From positions 34,006,778 through 34,070,777 of the forward strand of contig JAAALK010000080.1 in NCBI GenBank assembly GCA_019279435.1: a DNA stretch of 64,000 bases. Reading direction: 5' to 3'. A model generated the notes under the pieces. The model searched no databases. It was not told the origin of the DNA and saw nothing but the letters and a program-made list of their open reading frames with translations. Positions 57,235 through 64,000 of this stretch are shown piece by piece (the stretch's first letter is position 1; the number at the start of each line of letters is the position of its first letter). A program made the translations under genes and the position numbers. Source of the stretch: Zizania palustris (lineage: Eukaryota; Streptophyta; Magnoliopsida; Poales; Poaceae).

Positions 57235-58047
57235 ATGCCGGTCCATACCATGAGCGGGACTCTTCGTGACGAGGCCGGATTCATCCGCGAGCTTCGCGTG
57301 CTCGTCGACTTCTTGGGGTTTCCCCATGAGCCCGCGTTCCATAGGATCTTTCCCGATGCGAATGAGAGCTACTGCGAGGTCACGGTTGTTATCCGCCCCT
57401 CCTCCACGCAGCCACCCTTCTACACCCATGGAGTTGGAGGACCTTCATTCGTGGTGGCTAGCCAGCGAGCCGCTCTTCAGTCCCTCGCCGAGCTTCGACT
57501 GGTCTACGACTGCCACCTCCGCGACACCGTCTACCGCTTCATGCCCATGCGTACACCAGGGAGTCACCGCAGCATCTACGTCAGCCCCCTCACGCAGAGC
57601 AACTCCGCCATCACCCGCACGATGAGACTCTTGGAGGCCATGGACAACCTCCACACGGAGGCCGTCCTCGACGCAGATAGCCAACACGACACCATCGACT
57701 TCTACCGCCACACTTCAGAGAACCTGACCCGCGAGAATGTAGAGCTCCGTCGACAGCTTCAGCAGAACCCCCAGTTGACCCTCGAGGTGGAGGAATTGAG
57801 GCGTCAAAACGAGCTCCTACGCCAGGACGCCATGATAAATACCCAGCTCCGCCAGCAGCTCAAAGACTTGAAGAAGGATCTTGAGGAGATCGCACCTCTT
57901 CCGCCTCGCAAGAAGAAACCCCTTCGGATCCCCACCGTGAGGCCCAAGAGGATCTCCCGCAGTGCCCCACCCGCCGGACCATCCAACTCCTCGACCCCAA
58001 CCGTCTCCGTCGAGCCCGTGATCGAGCCGTCCCCCGAACTTCCTTAG
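57235..58047 (+). CDS. Intact 270-residue ORF of the non-autonomous element
   Basis: ATG at 57235, 120 bp after the primer site, no stop before 58047, strongly GC-biased third positions. Residues about 15-90 follow the pattern of a double-stranded-RNA-binding fold (RELRVLVDFLGFPHEPAF, then CEVTVVIRP, then a Gly-rich turn and an AALQSLAEL helix). Residues about 155-220 are a coiled coil (ENLTRENVELRRQLQQNP, ELRRQNELLRQD), followed by a basic PPRKKKPLRIP segment and a Ser/Pro tail. It is not a recognisable Gag or enzyme. I recall similar proteins in other grass LTR elements. The dsRBD comparison is pattern-based inference. Confidence 0.7.
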   Translation: MPVHTMSGTLRDEAGFIRELRVLVDFLGFPHEPAFHRIFPDANESYCEVTVVIRPSSTQPPFYTHGVGGPSFVVASQRAALQSLAELRLVYDCHLRDTVYRFMPMRTPGSHRSIYVSPLTQSNSAITRTMRLLEAMDNLHTEAVLDADSQHDTIDFYRHTSENLTRENVELRRQLQQNPQLTLEVEELRRQNELLRQDAMINTQLRQQLKDLKKDLEEIAPLPPRKKKPLRIPTVRPKRISRSAPPAGPSNSSTPTVSVEPVIEPSPELP

Positions 58048-58476
58048 ACGTAGATTACGGTTGTTTGTTTCTTTTGTTTGTTTTATTTGTAGTGCCGCTC
58101 ATGTCAAATATAAGACATGAGTGAAGATTAAATAAAAGACTTAAATGTAATCGCAAGAACAATACATTTTGAAATAAAAGCTTAATATCATTTCCCTCTT
58201 CTTCCTATACCTATTAAGTCATATCCCAATCTCGACGAGAGAATCCACCTCTAGTTCCAACTCAACATGATTCGTTCGTCGCCGTTCTGCGAGATCCACT
58301 CCAATCATGAAGTCAAGAAAAGTTGTCAAGAAAGCCCTAACTTAACCAAACCCAATCTATGAAGATGTAGGCTTAAAACCTCTAGTGCAAAAGAAGTGCT
58401 TCCTAACTGAAGCATATCCATGACCTTCTAGCCTTTCCGAATCTCGGGACGAGATTCTTGTTAAGGAGGTTAGGAT
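58048..58476 (+). other. 3' flank of ORF with internal polypurine tract
   Basis: AT-rich, no gene. It ends in CGGGACGAGATTCTTG then TTAAGGAGGTTAGGAT, closely resembling the true 3' polypurine region at 59685-59718 (GAGGAGATTCTCTGTAAGGG then GGATAGGAT). Confidence 0.65.
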
Positions 58477-58935
58477 TGTAACACCTTGATTTTGTCAGGC
58501 ATTAAAAATAAAATAAAGTAATTAATAAATAAATTTCAAGAAAAGGATTTAGCATAAATCCAGAAAGAGGAAAGCTAAAATACAGGCCTAAAAATTTCAT
58601 TTGAAAATAACAATTAGCTAGAGTATTTTCCTAAAAATTCTCCTAAGCATTAAATTGCGTTCCAAAAAAATTTCCGGAATTTTGATACCAAGGAATTCAA
58701 TAAGATATAATCAACATCACTTCATCTTAAACCTCTAACAATAATTAATAAAATATATTACAACATGAAGGTTGAGTGAATAAAATACATGATAAATCAT
58801 TTATATTAAAAATAATATAAGGCATGAGTGTGAAAGATGATAAGGAACTAAAATAAGATATGTAAACATCTAGGTCAAATTATTCATCTTAGGCAATAAA
58901 ACCAGTAACAATTTCCCCTTAATGTTGGCACCTCT
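58477..58935 (+). repeat. Embedded partial LTR start of a related element
   Basis: Directly after the internal purine tract the sequence reads TGTAACACCTTGATTTTG, an LTR-like start of the same TGTAACA type but different from this element's own TGTAACAGCCCC. About 450 bp of AT-rich DNA follows before the gag remnant. No matching LTR end is visible. Confidence 0.55.
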
Positions 58936-58958
58936 TTTTTGAACCCTTCAACTTCAGG

Positions 58959-59645
58959 ATGGCCAATAACCAAGGATCAGAAGCTCCACGCGATGGAAAC
59001 ACCTAAGGCAATCTGCCTCAGTGGGGTGCAGCTGGACATCAGCAGACCCCTGTTGTCTATCATCCCACACTTACGGAGATGATGACAAAACAGAACCAAC
59101 TGATCGCCACACTGCTTGCCCAGATGCAACAACAACAAAAGAAGATGCAAGAGCAGCAGGCACAGTTGTTCCGTCTCCAACAACACCAACACGAGCTCTC
59201 CCTTTAGCTAAACTACGGGGACTTCATCAACTTTCAGAGATGGGTGAACGAAGCAATTATACCAGAAACCAGAGTGATTCCACCTCAAGCCCCAACCCCT
59301 GCCAAGCCACGAACCACCCTAGGAGGACCAAGCACAGGCATCCTACCCCAAGCACCACCAGCCGGAAGAACTCCAGCACAAACTACCGGATACAAGAGAG
59401 ACAGGAACGGCAAGCCGATTGTGTGCTACAACTATCGCCAAGGAGGCCACTACGCCAACAAGTGCCCCTACCCCAAGCGGGCACCATCCTCCATTCCAAA
59501 CCCAGAGGGACATACTCTAGATCACCACAAAGAGAAACCAGATACAACTGAGGACACTCCCAATTTGATCTCAACCAACCCAGATCCGGAGATCGCTTTG
59601 CCTACTTCTGATGTAACTCCTTCTCCTAATCCGGAGTACCAGTAG
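58959..59645 (+). pseudogene. gag remnant, internally deleted, with mutated zinc knuckle
   Basis: One frame from ATG 58959 (MANNQGSEAPRDGNT) with TAA at about 59004 and TAG at about 59205. The Gln-rich stretch (MTKQNQLIATLLAQMQQQQK) and YGDFINFQRWVNEAI are chromovirus Gag N-terminal features. The capsid core is absent, and the frame jumps to the Pro-rich linker and nucleocapsid. The knuckle reads C-Y-N-Y-R-Q-G-G-H-Y-A-N-K-C: the second cysteine is tyrosine, so zinc binding should be lost. Gag must come from a helper. Confidence 0.8.
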
Positions 59646-59689
59646 AACTCAGTCCCTTAGTTTTCCCGAGGTTCGCTTCAAATCTCGAG

Positions 59690-59718
59690 GAGGAGATTCT
59701 CTGTAAGGGGGATAGGAT
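59690..59718 (+). other. Polypurine tract of non-autonomous element
   Basis: GAGGAGATTC then TGTAAGGGGGATAGGAT immediately precedes the 3' LTR. Confidence 0.75.
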
Positions 59719-62700
59719 TGTAACAGCCCCAAAATTAAAAGGGAATAAAATAAAGGAAAAATAATATTAAATAAATTTCTGAATTTTGTTATTAAAGAAA
59801 TCCTAAAAGAGCCCTATTAAAGCCAAACAGAGATAAACATTCAAAATTTGGACTTGAAAATTTTATGGGATAAACTAGAGGCCAAGAAATATTTTTGAGA
59901 ATTTTTACAAAATTTTTCCAAACAGTGTTTTAAGTCTTAAACCAATAAACCAATTTCTGGAATTAAATTAATTAGAAAAGCATTTAAATTCTTATTGGGC
60001 CGAAACCCCGAAATTCCCTCCAGGAGCCTTTCGGCCCGGCCCAGTCCAGCCTCTCTCGCTGACAGGCGGGGCCAGCCTGTCAGCGCCGATGCCCTCCCTT
60101 CGCTTCCCCGCGCTCGCGCCTGGCCGGACCCACTGGTCAGCCTCCGCTCGCTCGCTGCCATCCTAGGCCCGCATGTCGGCGCCCTCTCTCTCTCGCGCGC
60201 GCGCCACGCCCCTGCCTGGCCCGCATGACAACCTCCTGCTCCCCTCGCTTGGTCGCTGCGAAGCATGGCCCGCGTGTCAGGGGCATGCCCCTTCACGTTA
60301 GCCCGCCGACAGGTGGGGGCCACCTGTCGGGGTCGTCTTCTCCGTTAGAAAGGGGGGATCACTTTCCAAATCCCGCCGGCCCCCTTTCCTAATCCGCCGT
60401 CGGCCGGCCGGATCCACCAAATTGAGCCCGGGATCCCCTTCCCCTCTCGCCGGAGATCTCATTCCCCCTAGGATCAACGCGTTTTCTTCATTTATGGCAT
60501 GGATCCGAGTGTTTGGAAAGCTCACCGGAGCAAGCTTGGAACCCCCTCGGATCCCCTCCGATCTCCTGCCATTCCTCGCCGCCGGTGACCCCTATAAAAG
60601 CCCCCTGGCCTCACCGCTTCTCGCCCACACTTCCAGAGCCTAAACCGTCACGCTCCCAAGCCTTGCCACCAGTTTTCTCTCCCTCCCCTCTGCTCGAACT
60701 CCGGCCGTCGATCACCGGCGCTCTGGGCCACCACCGCCCTCGCCGAGGCCACCGCCGGAACCGTCGTCGCCCGGGCATCCTCGGCCTCGCTTCTGTTCGG
60801 GTTCCCCGCCACCGGATCATCGTCGCCATCATCAACCCGAAGAACACCGCCGCCATCTCCTCGCCACCAACCGTCATCGACCTCCGTTCGCCGTCATCGC
60901 CGGTACCTACGTGATCCCCATCCTCCCCTCTCTCCGTTTTGGCCGGAAATTAGGGCCTTAGGCCATCGCCGCCGTCGGTGGCCGCTCGCCGTCGTTCAGC
61001 CGGCGCTGGGGACGAAGCCCCCTGGCTCCCCCGTGTCGCGAGCGTGCCGGACGCGTGCTCCGCCGTGCGATCACGGATGGACGGCTGAGATTAAATCACT
61101 TAAGTGATTAGATCTCAGCCACCCGTTCCGCCGAAGGGGTATGAGGTGATCTGGGTCGTCCAGATTCACTTAAACGCCCCCCTCACCAGTGATCGTTGGA
61201 TCTGGATCCAACGGTCTAGATCTGGCCAGTCCAGTGCACAGTGTGCGGGTCCATGGTGGACCTTGCTCACCGTGGACCCACGCATGATTTCTTGTTTAAA
61301 TAAAATTCAGAAAAATACTTTAAACTTTAAAAATTCATAACTTGCTCATTTTAACTCCAAATTTCACCATTCCAATTTTGTTAAATTCAGTAAATTATTC
61401 TCTACACTTCAATGCCATAAAAATAGTATGTTATCTTAGCACAAAATAAACTTATGGATTAAATAAATAAAAACCCCTTAGGGTTAAAATTAAAAATACA
61501 GAAGATAAATTAGGAAAAATCCTAAAAAGTTAAGTTTTACTGTTTTATACCAAACTTTAGAATATTAAAATATTACTTCACATAAAAACACCCACAAATA
61601 TGTATGTTTATTATTTGGTGGATTTTATCTGTTTATTGAATGTATTGTTTACTTTTCCGTATCGAGAAGACTACGAGTTTGTCGAGGAGCAGGAGTTCTA
61701 TCCCGAGGTTCCTCCATCCCCCTTTGCTGATCAAGGCAAGTCATCGACCACCTCTGTGGAAACAGTTGATCATATTTGAGCCCATGTTTAATAAATTATC
61801 GCTATAACTCATAGGTTAATATTGCATTAGTCCAATAATCAAGCCTTACACTTATATTTATTAGGTCCCCGTCCTTGTGTGCAAACCCAAGCCATGCTTA
61901 TTGAGCCTTAACTCCTTGTCACTCTACTATAAAATTATTAGCTAGTGCCCAATGTACTGGCACAACTGCTATAGGATAAAAATAATGAGTCATAGTTAGA
62001 TGAATTCTGGTATATGAAATACCCCGTTATTCTTGTCTCTGGACTCTGTTGGAGTTAGGTATGTTATGGTGGGTTCCGGGTGCAAGCTCGGAAACTGGTT
62101 GGTCGCACCCGGGGCACTATAAGGACCGGTCTGCGGGATCTGTTGCAAAGCACTTCCGTACCAACCACAAGTCTAATGGGTAAGTCCTAACTGGAAGTGT
62201 GGAACACTCCGTCTCATGGCACCATAGTGGAGGGGGCAAGGGGCTAGCCCTCAGGGTGCCTTGTACCGACAATGGCTCAAGGGGGGGTATTGTGGAAACT
62301 CGACATGGCGAGACACGGTACGAAACCTATAAGAGGGTGCTGTTGAGGCGGGGAAGACCATATGGAAGGTTTTGGCACGAGTTCCCGTGAAATGGGTCAT
62401 CTCGTTACACTTCGGTGTAAGTGATGAGTGCGTGCCTTGTGGGTACAGTGGTACATCTCTGATCAGAGTAATTCAATCTTTTCGAAAAGCCGAGCCCACG
62501 GTCAAGGGCGGGTTGTGTGACTACTCGCAGTTAGTTTACAATTGTTTGAATGGATGAGTTATTCATGGCATGTAAGGACTATTGTGCGGGGAGGTAAAAC
62601 ATACTCCTCGAGTTAGATGATGATGATGCATACACATGTTTACTTTTCAGTACTAATAAATTGATCACATTTAATGCTTTACAATTATGCTTCTTCCGCA

Positions 62701-63049
62701 AAACTAGCCACTATCTCCCTTGTTATTACCTTGCATTTTATTTGCATTCGGTGGCTTGCTGAGTACATTTGTACTCACCCCGTTGACTTACACCATCAGA
62801 GCCCGTCTACTACGAGGAGGATGAAGGTCTGGAGTAGCGACCCAGTCAAGGCGAGACTGGAAGGAGGCGTTCATCTAGGACCCTTTGATTTATTAGTTTC
62901 TCTTCTTATTTATTCACTTTTGTACTAATGCGGTCTACGAACCGTGGATGATTGCTCGTATTGTACGTGGTCGCTTGATGAACGTCTTGTTTTATTGATT
63001 TTCTAAGGAATTTCAATAAAGTCCTGATTTATTAAATCGGGGCGCGACA
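59719..63049 (+). repeat. 3' LTR of non-autonomous element
   Basis: 3331 bp, same termini and TATA box (60593-60600) as the 5' LTR. The low divergence (about 55 differences by eye, near 1.7%) suggests insertion within roughly the last million years at commonly used grass rates. Confidence 0.93.
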
Positions 63050-63509
63050 AGAAGTCATGATTAGTAACCTACTACAACTCTAAAAGTTTTACGTCAAAAC
63101 AAAACAATGCATGAAAAAATCATACCCATAAATCATGACACACTGCGCCTTGGGCAGTTCCGTGGGCCCCGTCAGGAGCAAACTGGTATTGGTCCCATAT
63201 TGTGCATAGTTGACGATCACCGGTCGGCAGTGTTAGCACCCCTGGGTAGTGAAGACGACACAGGTTACCCAATACCTGGTTAACCTTCCTGACCCTCTAA
63301 GTGTCGTCAAACCAAGAGTCGATCCAAGATCTAGAAATACATAATAAATAAAGTTAGTAAAGTGAAAGAAATTTTTGGCAGTAAAGCAAAACACTAGAGT
63401 ATGAGACTTACTCATCACATAAAGGCGTGATCTCGATCTTGTTTCCATCTGATGGGGCTATAGGTGGGGAGACTATATGGCTCATCCTAAAACGAAGTGA
63501 GGATGACCT

Positions 63510-63690
63510 TGAAGCCTCTACGTCGGCCTGACCCGCACCCTCCTCCTTCCCTGCACACTCTGGGTCATCCTCCTGCCCCGCACCATCCAAGTCATCCTCC
63601 TCTCCCGCACCCTCAGCCTCATCCTCCTGGCCCGCACCCTCTAGGTCATCCTCCTGACCCACACCCTCTGGGTCATTCTCTTCATCCTGC
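63510..63690 (-). repeat. Coding minisatellite, GAGQEDDPE units, in CACTA 2
   Basis: About six imperfect 30-bp units; on the minus strand each encodes a ten-residue block like EGAGQEDDLE. CACTA 1 has the orthologous, differently arranged tract at about 8790-8950. Unit number and order differ between elements, as expected of a fast-changing acidic linker. Confidence 0.75.
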
Positions 63691-64000
63691 AAAATAATAT
63701 GAAAATAATTAGTAATAGTTTATAATGACTAGCATAAAATTAAATTTAAAAGTTACCTCATCATATCTTTGAAATGCAATTGGCTAACCCCTCAATGCCG
63801 AGTCGACGTATCTCAAGAGCTCTTGACGACGCCTGCTTGAAGAAATAGAACTACCCTAGAATAGAGTGTCCTCACTCGTCGTACTCTTCCCACCAAAAAA
63901 CTTCTTTGTGATACTCTTAATCTTTTTCGACATCCTATTGAAAACAATTACAAATGATTATTTAGTAGTATGAAAAGTTAGAACTTATGAAAAAATGTAA

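Larger units (their letters stand above)
53774..63049 (+). mobile_element. Young non-autonomous Ty3/gypsy element with giant LTRs
   Basis: 9276 bp, termini TGTAACAGCCCC and GGGGCGCGACA, perfect 5-bp target duplication AGAAG (53769-53773 and 63050-63054). LTRs are 3325 and 3331 bp; the interior is only 2620 bp. No protease, RT, RNase H or integrase sequence is present. LTR size, termini and the initiator-Met primer site fit the Tekay/Del chromovirus group (rice RIRE3/RIRE8 and their non-autonomous relatives Spip and Squiq, from memory). It must have been mobilised by enzymes supplied in trans. Confidence 0.9.
52265..63933 (-). pseudogene. CACTA 2 transposase_24-type gene, broken and interrupted
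   Basis: Starts at about 63933 (MSKKIKSITKKFF, matching MSKNKKTVTRK of CACTA 1). An acidic repeat exon follows at 63420-63690 and an SWIDSWFDDT exon near 63335-63140. After the 9.3-kb LTR insertion come the exon with NNNAHKVVKDAISYA (about 53750-53560), VRIMWFANRDDAYFEFYKLW (53480-53310) and shorter exons to about 52265. In-frame stops occur in DTLF-stop (about 63855), DDT-stop (about 63301), ISYA-stop (about 53658) and elsewhere. The LTR element sits in an intron. The gene is not functional. Confidence 0.8.
51533..64000 (-). mobile_element. CACTA element 2, decayed, split by an LTR retrotransposon
   Basis: Terminus CACTATAAGAATCC after CAT; subterminal units of the AACTTCCGTCGGC type (51555-51895, many mutated), minisatellite (51930-52260) and minus-strand transposase_24-type exons collinear with CACTA 1. 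The element is interrupted at 53774-63049 and resumes at 63050, where the interrupted intron continues. It runs off the right edge. Same family and orientation as CACTA 1, but older. Confidence 0.85.

Noticed and set aside
1..64000. CRISPR array, bacterial operons or phage
   Set aside because: No direct repeat-spacer structure; all gene content is plant transposon type with spliceosomal introns.
1..64000. Helitron ends
   Set aside because: I saw no convincing TC...CTRR pair with a terminal hairpin flanked by A and T.

Overview
The window looks like an intergenic, repeat-dense block of a grass (Poaceae) nuclear genome, probably rice-like. Nearly every base can be assigned to a plant transposable element: Ty1/copia, Ty3/gypsy, L1-type LINE, CACTA, PIF/Harbinger, hAT or MITE. 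No convincing host gene is present. Two runs of exactly 1000 N (11825-12824 and 27105-28104) are scaffold gaps of unknown true size, so the order and orientation of the three blocks they separate are only as good as the assembly.

Layout. Bases 1-6104 are the reverse complement of 36598-42466: two arms of a large inverted duplication. Each arm carries the start of a Tat-type Ty3/gypsy element, a MITE-like repeat, an orphan two-membrane-segment ORF and the 3' end of a LINE. Each arm also has a private hAT insertion with an 8-bp target duplication, and the empty site is preserved in the other arm. CACTA element 1 (6105 to at least 9870, probably into the first gap) interrupts the arm-A LINE. It has a multi-exon transposase_24-type gene that reads open when spliced by eye, a tnp2 tail remnant and an imperfect hairpin of about 93 bp per arm. 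After the gap comes a Sirevirus-like copia array (12825-26008): 3' end of one copy, LTR, full internal region with an open pol, LTR. A minus-strand gypsy fragment follows, then the second gap, a solo LTR (28167-29320), a small unknown exon pair, and a PIF/Harbinger element (30716-35162, TSD TTA) with both transposase and Myb-like genes.

Arm B starts inside the LINE (35853-37545, 16-bp TSD) and ends inside a complete but decayed Tat gypsy element (40405-50831, TSD AGTCC). About 700 bp further on, CACTA element 2 (51533 to beyond the window) is split by a young non-autonomous Ty3/gypsy element (53774-63049, TSD AGAAG). That element's 3.3-kb LTRs are longer than its 2.6-kb interior.

How the parts relate. 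Copy-and-paste and cut-and-paste elements have nested into one another. Target duplications and empty sites give relative ages: LINE and Tat element first, then the inverted duplication, then the hATs and CACTA 1; separately, the young LTR element into CACTA 2. The most novel-looking leads are the CACTA hairpin, the intact 270-residue ORF of the non-autonomous LTR element together with the second polypurine tract/LTR start embedded in its interior, and the paired empty and filled sites in the inverted duplication.
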